Assembly (NCBI GenBank): GCA_965230225.1
Contig: CBDDKM010000002.1
Location: forward strand, 806,001 to 870,000
DNA length: 64,000 nt
Reading direction: 5' to 3'
Source: CALSMU01 sp965230225
GTDB taxonomy: Bacteria > Bacteroidota > Bacteroidia > Flavobacteriales_D > Parvicellaceae
Below, in pieces: positions 26,339 to 36,284 of this stretch (its first letter is position 1; each line of letters opens with the position of its first letter). A model generated the notes under the pieces. The model made no database searches. It saw nothing but the letters and a program-made list of their open reading frames with translations, and was not told where the DNA came from. The translations under genes were made by a program, and so were the position numbers.

Positions 26339-29150
26339 ATTTTGTTATTACGATACGTTGTTGTTCCTGTAGTATTTTATCCTCCGATTGAACAAAGAGA
26401 TAGTAGGTACCATTTGGTAATGATTGATCTATACTAAAATCGAATAAGTTTTGCCCGCTGGAAGCATTTTTGATTTCAGAGAAAATGAATCTTCCCTGAA
26501 TATCCTTAAGAGTAATGTATAATGGTTGGCTGTTTTCTGTTTTTAGCTGAAGACTAAAATTCCCTGAGTTTGGATTAGGGTAAACCTCCAGTTTGGATTC
26601 GGTTTTAAAATTAACCGCCTTTATTTCAGAATAAGATGATTTTTCTCCAGCTCCAATTATCTTGATTCTGTAGTAAGAAATTCCATCTATAGGATCAACA
26701 TCGTAGTCCGAATAGTAATTATTCGAACTACTGTAGGTAGCTGGGTAAGCCACCACAACTGTCCAATTGCTACCATCTGTTGATCTCTCTACTACATAAA
26801 GGTTATTATCGTTATCTGATGAGGTTTCCCAGGTAAGGTAAACTTCATCGTTTATTGGTTGTGCATCAAAGCTTAATAAGTTCATTGGAAGAGGAGTGTT
26901 CTCAAAGTCGATGGACCCCAAAGTGAAATATGCTCCACTAGCTCCGATAAAATTGTGCTGGAATTCTACTATGTCGGTTGTGTTATTGAAAGCGGATGGT
27001 GAAATCGACATGGCTCCTGAAGTAAAATCTCCATCAGCATCCACTAATAATCTTAGGTTGGCTAAATCGTTTGCTCCTGCAACTCCTCCAACACCAGAAA
27101 TACTACTCATATCAAATTGAAGAGTTACTGTTCCTACTGTTCCTGTTTCCTGAGTTTTCCAGTGTCTTTTAAAAATGGTTTCTATTGTTTCCGAATTGGT
27201 AGTTAGTACAGTTGGTATACTGTAGTTTCCTTCCAGAACTCCATCATTATGCCCCCAAATTAGATAGCTTCTATCGGCGGTTAGCGATGAAGGAGAGGAA
27301 AAGTTAGTACCATTTGCAATGGTTACAATATCTCTGGAGTTACCACTCCCATCCAGGTTTTCTGTATGTGATTTTGATTGGTCTAATCCTGAGGCATCAT
27401 CTATACCAATTCCTGTAATGTCATAATTGTATCCGGGATTGGCAGAAATATCCCAAACCACATTGCCATTGGTAGCAGCGTAGTCTTGAGAGGTTCCATT
27501 AGTTCCAAGAGTTAAACCATATTTCACAGCTAAATAGGTGCTTACTAATTGTCGTTCTGCTGCAGTATGGCTTGCGTCGTAAATGATAACCTCCGCAAAA
27601 TCTCCGGTAGAAGAAAACCCATGATGATACAGCCTACCAACACATAGGGGAGAGGTAATAGCACCACTAAAATCAAGAACAGTGTTGCTGGTATGTGCAG
27701 CATTTAGATCGTATCCTTGCAAAGTATTATTTTCTGCAACAATGCTTTTCAAGTATGGTTGAGTGGCGCATGTACCATAGTTTGCAGGATTACTGTTAGA
27801 TCCATCAAAATAACATCCACCACTGGAGCTCATAGCGTATTTATTCGGTCCCCCATTATCATCCCAGGCAAAAAAAGTAGACCCCGCATCCCTTTTTGCT
27901 ACCATATAAGAGGTAATTCTATCTCCATTAGTAAAAGCTGAGTAAGAAACAAACGAAGAATAAATAAAATCTCCTCCATCTAAGTAAATTGCCGGATTAT
28001 AGTTAAATCGATCGTCGTAATAGGTGGGTTTATTAGCAGCGGTAGTTTGAGTAAAGGTTGTAACCGATGGGTTTCCACTTTGCTCGTTCCATTGTTGTAC
28101 GGCGGTTCCATTAGTTGCTGCTGTTACTCCTGCATCTGTAAAAATGTCTTTACCCGCGTCTAACCACACGGTAATATCTGCTGTTATTCCTCCCGGAGAT
28201 CCTTCACATGCAACTATTGTTCTGCTTCCAGCCGGAGAAGTTACTGTAGGTGTATAGTTTGATCCTCCTACTGTGATTTGCGTGCATTGTGCGTCAAGTA
28301 CATTGCTAACCGTTGCTCCACTGTTGATATCATAGGCTACCCAAAAGTAATTGGTACCGTTAGATAGTGAAATGCTTCCGTTAATTGTTAGAGTTCCTCC
28401 TCCTGGAGTAGCTGTTCCAAAAAGTGTTCCGGTAGAGAATGAAGAACTGGTTCCTGAATAAAAAATGTCTATGTTGGTGGCATCTCCAGTGTTAGAAGAG
28501 CCATTCATGTTCATCTGAATCTGAGTTAAATTCAGCGTTCCCGTAGATCCCGTCACATCAACTTCTAATCCAATAATTTCTTGATTGCTACCGCAGGTAT
28601 AAACACTGTTAGTATTGTTTTGAGTAGTGGTACTAGATGAATATGCCAATGGTCCGGGTACATTGTAATATACTGTAACTGTCCAACTGTTGTTGTTTAC
28701 ATAGTTGTAGTCCGTTCCACAGGCAGGTGTTGTTCCGTAAGTTCTATAAGCATGCATTTCGAAGGTTAGCGTGCCTGTTGCGCTTACCCCATTTGCAAGA
28801 GTTAATCCAGCTCTGTTATAGCTATAAGTTCCTGTGGAGTTTCCAACTCCGGCCGTATAACCTCCTTCGTTGTTTCCAGTTTCCTGACAATAAATTTGAG
28901 ATTGCTGATCAGACATCCAACCGCTTCCTACTGCAGTCATATCGTAAGAAACATCTACTCCAGTTACAATACTTCCTGCTGGTATGTTAACCACCAAAGG
29001 GGTAACCGGTCCATTACAAGTATTGGAGTAGGATAAATAATTAACTGGGATGTTTCCGGAATTATAGGTTGAAGAAGCGGATTGCCCAAAATAGGTCATT
29101 GATGTTAAGATGGATATGGTCAGTATCCATAAGTGGCGTGGTAGTGACAT
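26337..29150 (-). CDS. Large T9SS surface protein with BNR-associated and LamG-like domains
   Basis: 937 residues from the ATG at 29150, which gives the signal peptide MSLPRHLWILTISILTS; a TTG at 29195 is rejected. Regions: beta-sandwich at about 30-165 (GSIVTGVDVSYDMTAVG); a segment at about 175-310 like the N-terminal BNR-associated domain of sialidases (QMNMNGSSNTGDATNIDIFYSG, SNGTNYFWVAYDI); a LamG/concanavalin-like domain at about 320-540 (ITVWLDAGKD, AEVIIYDASHTAAERQLVSTYLAVKYGLTLG); an IWGHNDG-type region; an FnIII-like region; and a T9SS type A sorting domain at the end (VYPNPNSGNF). No sialidase catalytic motif was seen. It is divergent from the TPR-HTH regulator. Confidence 0.85.
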   Translation of the reverse strand: MSLPRHLWILTISILTSMTYFGQSASSTYNSGNIPVNYLSYSNTCNGPVTPLVVNIPAGSIVTGVDVSYDMTAVGSGWMSDQQSQIYCQETGNNEGGYTAGVGNSTGTYSYNRAGLTLANGVSATGTLTFEMHAYRTYGTTPACGTDYNYVNNNSWTVTVYYNVPGPLAYSSSTTTQNNTNSVYTCGSNQEIIGLEVDVTGSTGTLNLTQIQMNMNGSSNTGDATNIDIFYSGTSSSFSTGTLFGTATPGGGTLTINGSISLSNGTNYFWVAYDINSGATVSNVLDAQCTQITVGGSNYTPTVTSPAGSRTIVACEGSPGGITADITVWLDAGKDIFTDAGVTAATNGTAVQQWNEQSGNPSVTTFTQTTAANKPTYYDDRFNYNPAIYLDGGDFIYSSFVSYSAFTNGDRITSYMVAKRDAGSTFFAWDDNGGPNKYAMSSSGGCYFDGSNSNPANYGTCATQPYLKSIVAENNTLQGYDLNAAHTSNTVLDFSGAITSPLCVGRLYHHGFSSTGDFAEVIIYDASHTAAERQLVSTYLAVKYGLTLGTNGTSQDYAATNGNVVWDISANPGYNYDITGIGIDDASGLDQSKSHTENLDGSGNSRDIVTIANGTNFSSPSSLTADRSYLIWGHNDGVLEGNYSIPTVLTTNSETIETIFKRHWKTQETGTVGTVTLQFDMSSISGVGGVAGANDLANLRLLVDADGDFTSGAMSISPSAFNNTTDIVEFQHNFIGASGAYFTLGSIDFENTPLPMNLLSFDAQPINDEVYLTWETSSDNDNNLYVVERSTDGSNWTVVVAYPATYSSSNNYYSDYDVDPIDGISYYRIKIIGAGEKSSYSEIKAVNFKTESKLEVYPNPNSGNFSLQLKTENSQPLYITLKDIQGRFIFSEIKNASSGQNLFDFSIDQSLPNGTYYLFVQSEDKILQEQQRIVITK

Positions 29151-29235
29151 GTTAGTGGTGTAATAGTTCGCGTAAATAGTTAGTAATGGCCGCAAGGTCT
29201 TAAAAATTAGAGGTTTGATTCCAAAAAGAGCCTTC

Positions 29236-29266
29236 TTGTAGGGTGTCTACAAAAAGACTATATTTG
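29236..29266 (+). promoter_or_regulatory. Promoter of the TPR-HTH regulator
   Basis: TTG at 29236-29238, a 20-nt spacer and TATATTTG at 29259-29266. The ATG at 29274 is only 7 nt further, so the mRNA is probably leaderless. Confidence 0.65.
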
Positions 29267-29273
29267 TGAAATA

Positions 29274-31100
29274 ATGTCATATTTGTTAAAAATAATAGCT
29301 CTGATTTTCTGTCTGTTAAATGTTATTACAGTTAGTAGTCAGTACCCGAAGGAGATTCAGGAAAAATTGAAAGGATTATCTACAGAAGATCGAATAGGGA
29401 AACTTCATCAGCTGGGATACAATAAAATGGTTGCTGGAGAATGCCCATTGGCTAAGAAGTTGATTCAAGAAGCATTGGATCTATCCATTTCTATTGGAAG
29501 CATCGAAAAGGAGGGTAGTAATCGACTATTATTAGCCAAGCTTTATTTCTATAATCATCCTGAAACGAAGAACAATCAATTGGCTGTAGAACAGATATTG
29601 CTAGCTCTTGATCTTAAGTACGAGAATGAAAACCAATTAAGAGCTCCTCTTTTTGCATTATTGGCCTCCATATTTAATGAGTCCGGAGCATATCAAAAAG
29701 GTCTGGAAAATCAGCGGATAGCGTACAATATTTATAAAGAAAAAGAAAGTGGGTACTCATTGTTTTTGTGTTTAGGTGGTATGGCTCACTCATTTCAAAT
29801 GTTAGAGCAATATGATTCGGTAACACTTTATTATAAAGAACAAATAGAGGTTGCTAAGAAAAGTAGTAATGATGGGCTGGTTTATCATGCCTACAATAAT
29901 CTGGGGGTAGGGTATAAAGTAGCAGGAAAGCTGGATTCTGCTTTATACAGTTACGAAAAGGCATTAACATTATGGCATCTAAAAGAGAAAGCAGGAAGGA
30001 GTGATAGCCTAATGTATGGTTTTATCCATGGGAACATTGCAAGCGTTTACGAAAAGTGGGAGGAATACGAACAAGCCCTGGAGTTTTTGGAGATAGATTA
30101 CAACATGTGTAAGTCTTATGGAACTAAAACTAATATTATACATACAGGAACTCAGTATGCTAGTTTGCTAATAATGGTGGGGGAGCTTAGAGATGCCCGA
30201 AAACTACTAGATGAACTTTGGGAATTGGCCATTCAGGAAGAGGATTATAAGCAGTTAATGGAATTGAGCAGAGAATATGCTACTTTGTTTAAAGAAAAAG
30301 AGCAAACATCCAGAGAGTTGGAGTATAAGCAATTGCAATTGTTGTATCAGGACTCGTTACAAAAGTTGGAATTGGAAAAGCAGCAAACAAGTGCCGAGGC
30401 GGTAGCCAATTATTTAGTAGTAAGTGTAGAATCTCAATTAAAGTTAAAGGATCTTGAAGCAGAAAAAGCAAATCAGGCTTTAGAAAATGAAAAAAGAAAT
30501 CTGGAGAATTCACAGCTGTGGATAGTTATTTCCAGTACAGCTGCCTTATTGGTTATAGCTATTCTCTACATTATTTACCAAAGAATTGTAGCCCGAAGAA
30601 ACCGACAAATTCAGCTTCAAAAATTACGTCAGATTCAGTCGGAGAAAGTACACCAAAACCTTAAGGAAACTATTGCTTCGAAAAATAAGGACCTTACCAA
30701 TTTAGCCATAGAAATAGGTAGGAAACATGATTTTTCTACCGAAATTATGAGCAAAGTGAAAGCCATGCGTCCAATGGATGAAGATTCTAAATTGAAAAAA
30801 CTGGATCTTTTAAAGTTTATTCGGGAGCACATGCACATTGATGAAAACTACAAAGTGCTACAAGAGAACATTGATAAAGTAAATGAACGATTCTTCCAGA
30901 ATCTTAGGCAGAGATTCCCTTCGTTAACCCATAACGAAATGCAGGTATGTGCTTTGGTTAGATTAAAACTCAGTAATAAAGAAATTGCCACCATTAAAAA
31001 TGTAACTCCAAAGGCAATTAAAATGAGTAAATATCGTTTGAGAAAGAAATTTGATCTGCCTCCAGAGGAGAATTTTGTGGTTTTTTTGGAGAGCTTTTAG
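29274..31100 (+). CDS. Membrane-bound TPR regulator with C-terminal LuxR-like HTH
   Basis: 608 residues. A signal-like N-terminus (MSYLLKIIALIFCLLNVITVSSQ) leads to TPR repeats at about 50-335 (AYNNLGVGYKVAGKLDSALYSYEKAL, GNIASVYEKWEEYEQALEFLE). A coiled coil at about 340-410 is followed by one transmembrane helix at about 412-434 (VISSTAALLVIAILYIIYQ). The cytoplasmic part includes a helix-turn-helix at about 550-600 (LTHNEMQVCALVRLKLSNKEIATIKNV). The layout is a one-component regulator with periplasmic TPR sensing and cytoplasmic DNA binding. Lying head to head with a large T9SS surface gene, it may control that gene (inference). Confidence 0.87.
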   Translation: MSYLLKIIALIFCLLNVITVSSQYPKEIQEKLKGLSTEDRIGKLHQLGYNKMVAGECPLAKKLIQEALDLSISIGSIEKEGSNRLLLAKLYFYNHPETKNNQLAVEQILLALDLKYENENQLRAPLFALLASIFNESGAYQKGLENQRIAYNIYKEKESGYSLFLCLGGMAHSFQMLEQYDSVTLYYKEQIEVAKKSSNDGLVYHAYNNLGVGYKVAGKLDSALYSYEKALTLWHLKEKAGRSDSLMYGFIHGNIASVYEKWEEYEQALEFLEIDYNMCKSYGTKTNIIHTGTQYASLLIMVGELRDARKLLDELWELAIQEEDYKQLMELSREYATLFKEKEQTSRELEYKQLQLLYQDSLQKLELEKQQTSAEAVANYLVVSVESQLKLKDLEAEKANQALENEKRNLENSQLWIVISSTAALLVIAILYIIYQRIVARRNRQIQLQKLRQIQSEKVHQNLKETIASKNKDLTNLAIEIGRKHDFSTEIMSKVKAMRPMDEDSKLKKLDLLKFIREHMHIDENYKVLQENIDKVNERFFQNLRQRFPSLTHNEMQVCALVRLKLSNKEIATIKNVTPKAIKMSKYRLRKKFDLPPEENFVVFLESF

Positions 31101-31241
31101 ATAAAAATCGGTTTTTTTAAAATATTTTCTCTTAAAAATCGTTAAATAAGTTTAGTAAATCCATACATTGATCAGAGAGTTTAGCTTTTAAACTATTTTT
31201 TTGATAGGTTTACTGCTAACGAAAAATTAACGAAGAGAGAT

Positions 31242-31454
31242 ATGGGAAAAGGTAGACCTTCAACAGCACCAAAAAAACTACGTGATGGTTTTTACGTAGA
31301 AATTTTTAATAAAACCGGAGGAACCGGAGGGGGGATTAAAATCCGTAGAGATTCCAAGGAAGAGATGATGGAAGCTGCCAGAGAGTACGAAAAAACAAAA
31401 CGTGTCGTAATTCTGGGAGAATCGAAAAACGGAAAATGGGTAAAAGAAAAATAG
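31242..31454 (+). CDS. Small basic conserved-type protein
   Basis: 70 residues, highly charged (KGRPSTAPKKLRDGFYVEI, GGIKIRRDSKEEMMEAAREYEKTKRVV). No signal peptide. A short beta/alpha fold is likely; no known domain is recognised. The ATG at 31242 is preceded by an AT-rich 141-nt gap with a T-run TATTTTTTTG near 31194-31203 that could act as a -7 element. The stop abuts the end of convergent hflX with no intergenic base. Confidence 0.72.
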   Translation: MGKGRPSTAPKKLRDGFYVEIFNKTGGTGGGIKIRRDSKEEMMEAAREYEKTKRVVILGESKNGKWVKEK

Positions 31455-32660
31455 TTACTGCAATTCCTCGTAGTTTTGATATAAGAAATCATTATAAGGA
31501 AATCTTGTAATGTGTATCTTATGTATCTCCCTATAAAGAACTTTTCTTAATTCATCCACATTAATTTTCTTTTGGGCAGAGATAAAAATGCAATTCTCAC
31601 CCATTTTTGCCATCCAGGTTTTCTTTAAATCTTCTAAGGTTGGTCTGGAGTTTTCTCCTTCATCAAACCCACCTAGTAACTCGTATCTATCTACTTTGTT
31701 AAATACTAATAAAGTAGGCTTATCTAAAGATTCAATATCCTTTAAGGTTTCATTAACAGTATTGTACTGATCTTCAAATGCTGGGTGCGAAATATCCACC
31801 ACATGAATTAGAAAATCAGCTTCACGCACTTCGTCTAACGTAGACTTAAATGATTCTACTAATTGGTGTGGGAGTTTTCTTATAAATCCAACAGTGTCTG
31901 AAAGCAAAAATGGAATGTTGTATAATACAACTTTTCTAACCGTAGTATCTAACGTTGCAAACAGTTTATCCTCTGCAAAAACATCCGATTTACTCAACAT
32001 GTTCATCATAGTAGATTTCCCAACGTTCGTATATCCCACTAAGGCAGCTCTTACCATTTTACCTCTGTTTCCACGTTGAGTAGCCATCTGCTTATCGATG
32101 GTAGCCAATTGTTTCTTAAGACGGGTAATTTTATTTCTAATGATCCTTCTATCCGTTTCAATCTCTTTCTCACCGGCACCACCTCTTGTACTCGTTCCTC
32201 CACGCTGACGCTCAAGGTGGGTCCACATTCTGGTTAATCGAGGAAGTAAGTACTGATACCTTGCTAATTCTACCTGAGTACGGGCATGTGAGGTTCTTGC
32301 CCTCTGCTGAAAAATCTCCAGAATTAATAAGCTTCGATCATAAATCCTCACTTTGCAATGATTCTCTACATTTCTCAATTGAGATGGAGATAAGTCATCA
32401 TCGAAAATGATCAGGTCGATCTTGTTTTCTTTTACGTACTCTTTAATCTCTTCCAGCCTACCTTTCCCAACAAATGTTGCTGTATTTGGAGTTTCAAGCC
32501 TTTGGGTATACCTTTTAACGGATTTTACCCCGTATGTTTCTGCCAGAAATTGTAGTTCATCCAGATATTCATCCACTAATTCATCAGTCTGGTTCCTGGT
32601 AATTAAACCTACAAGAACGGCTGTTTCCTGAACTTTTTCTGTTTTAATGTGTTTACCCAT
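31455..32660 (-). CDS. hflX: GTPase HflX
   Basis: 401 residues. It has the HflX N-terminal domain (AETYGVKSVKRYTQRLETPNTATFVGKGRLEEIKEYV; then DDDLSPSQLRNVE), a coiled linker, and a G domain with G1 GYTNVGKST, G2 threonine in TLDTT, G3 DTVGFIRKLPHQLVESFKSTL and G4 NKVD. HflX binds 50S/70S ribosomes and rescues or splits stalled or stress-damaged ribosomes. Bacteroidota HflX are of this length. A small four-helix membrane protein gene lies 21 nt upstream and may share the transcript. Confidence 0.95.
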   Translation of the reverse strand: MGKHIKTEKVQETAVLVGLITRNQTDELVDEYLDELQFLAETYGVKSVKRYTQRLETPNTATFVGKGRLEEIKEYVKENKIDLIIFDDDLSPSQLRNVENHCKVRIYDRSLLILEIFQQRARTSHARTQVELARYQYLLPRLTRMWTHLERQRGGTSTRGGAGEKEIETDRRIIRNKITRLKKQLATIDKQMATQRGNRGKMVRAALVGYTNVGKSTMMNMLSKSDVFAEDKLFATLDTTVRKVVLYNIPFLLSDTVGFIRKLPHQLVESFKSTLDEVREADFLIHVVDISHPAFEDQYNTVNETLKDIESLDKPTLLVFNKVDRYELLGGFDEGENSRPTLEDLKKTWMAKMGENCIFISAQKKINVDELRKVLYREIHKIHITRFPYNDFLYQNYEELQ

Positions 32661-32681
32661 AGGTTTTTAGGTTGATTGGTT

Positions 32682-33119
32682 TTAGAAATATCCAGACCAA
32701 GGATGCCCCATAAATGGCCATGGAATTGAGATAAAGATAACAAGTACTGCAGCTAGAAACCAAACAAAAGTCTTTCTAAACTTAGCACTATCTTTAGTAG
32801 CTTTCTTTGCTTTGGAATATCCAATAGTAATAAGGATTACTGCTAGCATCATTCCGATAAGGTGTTCAACGGCAAAAAATCTGAAGTATTTTTCTCCCAT
32901 ATGAGCAAAGCCTGTCCATCTGCTTTGAAGAATGTACAGAATAATACCAATTAGGGCTTGTGTATGAGTGAATGAAAGGGTAAGTACACCTAACATTTTG
33001 TCTTTAACACCAAATTTAGCTCCCGATTTCCACTTCATAAATGAGTTTACAAGGGTAGCAATGATTAGAATCAAAAGAATCCATCTGATTCCTGAGTGTG
33101 CGTGAATTAAACCGTTCAT
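32682..33119 (-). CDS. Four-helix membrane protein with conserved histidines
   Basis: 145 residues from the ATG at 33119 (MNGLIHAHSGIRW). A TTG at 33137 is less likely. Four hydrophobic segments at about 10-27, 44-63, 82-99 and 117-135 carry paired histidines (HAHSGIRW, SFTHTQ, and FAVEHLIG near helix ends). This resembles small b-type cytochromes of the b561 or DUF420-like classes, but heme binding is only an inference. It lies 21 nt upstream of hflX on the same strand. Confidence 0.7.
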   Translation of the reverse strand: MNGLIHAHSGIRWILLILIIATLVNSFMKWKSGAKFGVKDKMLGVLTLSFTHTQALIGIILYILQSRWTGFAHMGEKYFRFFAVEHLIGMMLAVILITIGYSKAKKATKDSAKFRKTFVWFLAAVLVIFISIPWPFMGHPWSGYF

Positions 33120-33177
33120 AAAATAAGTTTTCTGCAAAGCTAAAAATCTACCAACTTTATAATGTCATAACAATGAT

Positions 33178-33185
33178 TATTTTTG
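33178..33185 (+). promoter_or_regulatory. -7 box of the amidohydrolase operon
   Basis: TATTTTTG at 33178-33185 matches TAnnTTTG exactly, 21 nt before the ATG at 33207. No clear -33 element was seen. Confidence 0.45.
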
Positions 33186-33206
33186 TCTGCATATTCAACA
33201 CCAAAC

Positions 33207-36200
33207 ATGAGGATATTTCTACTTGCCACTTTGTTGGTCGTATTTTCAGCGACTGCACAAGATGATTTTCCCGTAAACGGAACCAGAAAAAAGCACTTTA
33301 ATCATCACGCCTTTATCAATGCTACACTACACATTGATGCCGAAAATGTAATGAATAAAGGGTATTTGATAGTGAAAGAAGGGAAGGTGGTTTACGCGGG
33401 TCATAAAACTAAACTGCCAAAGGATTGTGTGGTTCACGATCTGGATGGCAAGCATATTTACCCATCTTTTATTGAACTTTATAGTAGCTATGGGATGCCA
33501 GAGGTGAAAAAGTTAAGTGGACCAAATCCACAATATCATACCCTCAAAAAAGGACCATTTGGTTGGAATCAAGCCATTAAGCCGGAAGTAGATGCTTATG
33601 AGCTTTACAGTAAAGATGAAAAAGCGGCCAAAGAATTGAGGAATCAAGGATTTGGAGTGGTGTTGAGCCATCAAAGGGATGGAATTGTAAGAGGAACCTC
33701 TGTGTTATCCTCATTAGGAGATCAAAAGGAAAATAAAACATTGATTTTACCAAAAGCTGCTGCTCATTACTCATTTCAGAAAGGAAAATCTACTCAGGCT
33801 TATCCGGGTTCCCTAATGGGGTGCATAGCTTTGCTTAGGCAAACTTACCTGGATGCGCAGTGGTACGGAAGTACGCAGGAAGAGCACCAGCAAAACATGT
33901 CGCTACAAGCTTTTAATAATGCACAGGAATTACCCCAAATATTCGAAGCTAAAAACAAGTATTCTGTTCTAAGAGCAGACAAAGTTGGAGACGAATTTGG
34001 AGTGCAATACATCATTAAAGGAAACGGAGACGAATATCAGTTGATGAACGAAATTAAAGCAACACAGAGTTCGCTGATCATTCCTGTAAATTTTCCAAAA
34101 CCGTATGATGTTGCTGATCCTTACGATGCCATGCATGTAAGTTTGGAAGATTTAAAGCATTGGGAGTTGGCTCCATCGAATCCTAAGTTTCTCCACGATC
34201 AACAAGTAACCTTTGCATTTACTTCGGATGGGCTGAAGAAAAAAGCTACATTTCTAAAGAATGTAAGAAAGGCAGTTAAGTTTGGATTAACCAAAGAACA
34301 GGCTCTAAAAGCACTTACCCAAATTCCGGCAGAATACCTGAATGCCTATGATAAGGTAGGATCGTTGCACGAAGGCAAATTGGCCAATTTTATCATTACC
34401 TCAGATGAGCTTTTTGAAAAGGGAGGTGCGATTTACGAAAATTGGGTACAAGGGGATCAATTTGTTATTAAAGACGCCAACATCATTGATGTACGAGGAG
34501 AATACAACTTGAATGTTAATCAAAAGATTAGAGTCCTTAAGGTGAATGGTACAGTAGAAAAACCAACCGCTAAGTTGTCATATAAAATAGTTGCAGATAG
34601 TGTTAGTAAAAGTGGCGATTTGGTAATTGATCCGTCTACCGGACATCCGTTTAAAACCACCAAAAAGAAGAAGGTTAAGGTAAACATAGAAGTAAAAGAC
34701 AAACTCATTACTCTATCTTATAGTCTAAAAGAAGGTCACTATAGTTTAAGCGGAAACATCAACTTTGATTCTGGAAGCTGGGATGGAAGAGGTCAGCAAC
34801 CCAATGGAGAGTGGGTATCCTGGTCTTCTATTAGAAGAAAGAAATTTGAGAAAAAGAAAGAATCAGAAGTCAAAAAAGACTCTGTAGAAGTGGGTAAATT
34901 TGCTTTCCCTCAAATGGCTTTTGGTTGGGATTCGTTACCAGAACAACAACCTATTTTGATTAAAAATGCCACGGTTTGGACCTTGGAAGAACAAGGTACC
35001 ATGCAGGCCACTGATGTTCTGATAAGAGGAGGTAAAATTGTTCACATTGGAAAAATTGCAGATGTTGTAGATGCCAAAACCATTGTAATTGATGGTACCG
35101 GAAAACATGTTTCTCCAGGGATAATTGACGAGCATTCTCATATTGCGATTGAACGAGGAGTAAACGAAGGAACCCATGCGGTTACTGCAGAGGTAAGAAT
35201 AGGAGATGTGGTTAAATCCAACGATATTAATATTTATCGTCAACTTTCAGGTGGAGTAACTACTGCCCAACTGTTGCATGGTTCGGCTAATCCGGTTGGA
35301 GGGCAAGCTGCTTTAATCAAATTGCGTTGGGGGTTAGCTCCAGATAGTATGAAGGTGGAAAATGCTCCTGGATTCATCAAGTTTGCGTTGGGAGAAAACG
35401 TAAAACAATCTAACTGGGGGAGCCACATGAGAAGGCGTTTTCCACAAACCAGAATGGGTGTGGAGCAAGTGTATTATGAGGCTTTTATTAGAGCTAAGGA
35501 GTATGAGGCAGAGTGGAAGGCTTTCAATGAATTGCCTAAGAAGAAAAAGACAGATGCAGTTCCTCCACGAAAGGACCTACAGATGGATGCTTTATTGGAA
35601 ATCCTTAACAAGGAGCGATTCATTTCCTGTCATTCGTATGTGCAATCCGAAATCAATATGCTTATGCACGTGGCTGATTCGATGGGATTCACATTAAATA
35701 CTTTTACGCATATTCTGGAAGGGTATAAAGTAGCTGATAAAATGAAGGCTCACGGAGCTGGGGGATCAACATTCTCCGATTGGTGGGCGTATAAATTTGA
35801 GGTGAACGATGCTATTCCTCACAACGCAAGTTTACTGAATCAAATGGGAATTGTAACTGCCATAAATAGTGATGATGCAGAGATGGGAAGGCGATTGAAT
35901 CAAGAAGCTGCAAAAGGGCTAAAGTATGGAGGTATGTCAGAAGAGGAAGCATTAAAAATGGTTACTCTGAACCCTGCTAAGCTATTGCATGTTGATGATA
36001 GAGTAGGAAGCTTAAAAGTAGGTAAAGACGCTGATATCGTAATATGGAGCAATCATCCGCTTTCGGTATACTCTAAGGCGGAACAAACCATAATTGACGG
36101 AATTATTTACTACGACCATCTAAGAGATGTGGAGATGAGGAAGGAAATTCAAAAGGAGAGAGCAAGAATCATTTCTAAAATGATGGAAGAGAAAAACGGT

Positions 36201-36278
36201 GGAGCTGCTACCCAAAAGGTGAAAAAGTCACCACCTAAAGTGCATGTTTGTGGAACTTTCGGCGACGATGGAAATTAA
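33207..36278 (+). CDS. Exported two-domain amidohydrolase; N-terminal module lacks the metal motif
   Basis: 1023 residues from the ATG at 33207 (signal peptide MRIFLLATLLVVFSATAQ). The C-terminal half (about 590-990) is an imidazolonepropionase-like amidohydrolase with the metal-binding HSH at 643-645 (PGIIDEHSH), His809, His835 and the catalytic-type Asp889 in NSDDAEM. The N-terminal half has the same fold start and end (AFINATLHIDAENVMNKGYLIVKEGKVVYAG; VGSLHEGKLANFIITS) but reads PSFIELYSS where DxHxH should be, so it is probably inactive. A lysine-rich linker at about 460-560 joins them. The substrate is unknown, likely a peptide or cyclic amide. A homologous gene follows 6 nt on. Confidence 0.88.
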   Translation: MRIFLLATLLVVFSATAQDDFPVNGTRKKHFNHHAFINATLHIDAENVMNKGYLIVKEGKVVYAGHKTKLPKDCVVHDLDGKHIYPSFIELYSSYGMPEVKKLSGPNPQYHTLKKGPFGWNQAIKPEVDAYELYSKDEKAAKELRNQGFGVVLSHQRDGIVRGTSVLSSLGDQKENKTLILPKAAAHYSFQKGKSTQAYPGSLMGCIALLRQTYLDAQWYGSTQEEHQQNMSLQAFNNAQELPQIFEAKNKYSVLRADKVGDEFGVQYIIKGNGDEYQLMNEIKATQSSLIIPVNFPKPYDVADPYDAMHVSLEDLKHWELAPSNPKFLHDQQVTFAFTSDGLKKKATFLKNVRKAVKFGLTKEQALKALTQIPAEYLNAYDKVGSLHEGKLANFIITSDELFEKGGAIYENWVQGDQFVIKDANIIDVRGEYNLNVNQKIRVLKVNGTVEKPTAKLSYKIVADSVSKSGDLVIDPSTGHPFKTTKKKKVKVNIEVKDKLITLSYSLKEGHYSLSGNINFDSGSWDGRGQQPNGEWVSWSSIRRKKFEKKKESEVKKDSVEVGKFAFPQMAFGWDSLPEQQPILIKNATVWTLEEQGTMQATDVLIRGGKIVHIGKIADVVDAKTIVIDGTGKHVSPGIIDEHSHIAIERGVNEGTHAVTAEVRIGDVVKSNDINIYRQLSGGVTTAQLLHGSANPVGGQAALIKLRWGLAPDSMKVENAPGFIKFALGENVKQSNWGSHMRRRFPQTRMGVEQVYYEAFIRAKEYEAEWKAFNELPKKKKTDAVPPRKDLQMDALLEILNKERFISCHSYVQSEINMLMHVADSMGFTLNTFTHILEGYKVADKMKAHGAGGSTFSDWWAYKFEVNDAIPHNASLLNQMGIVTAINSDDAEMGRRLNQEAAKGLKYGGMSEEEALKMVTLNPAKLLHVDDRVGSLKVGKDADIVIWSNHPLSVYSKAEQTIIDGIIYYDHLRDVEMRKEIQKERARIISKMMEEKNGGAATQKVKKSPPKVHVCGTFGDDGN

Positions 36279-36284
36279 TTGACC

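Noticed and set aside
26337..29150. Sialidase
   Set aside because: Only the BNR-associated non-catalytic region is suggested; no Asp-box repeats or sialidase active-site arginines were found.
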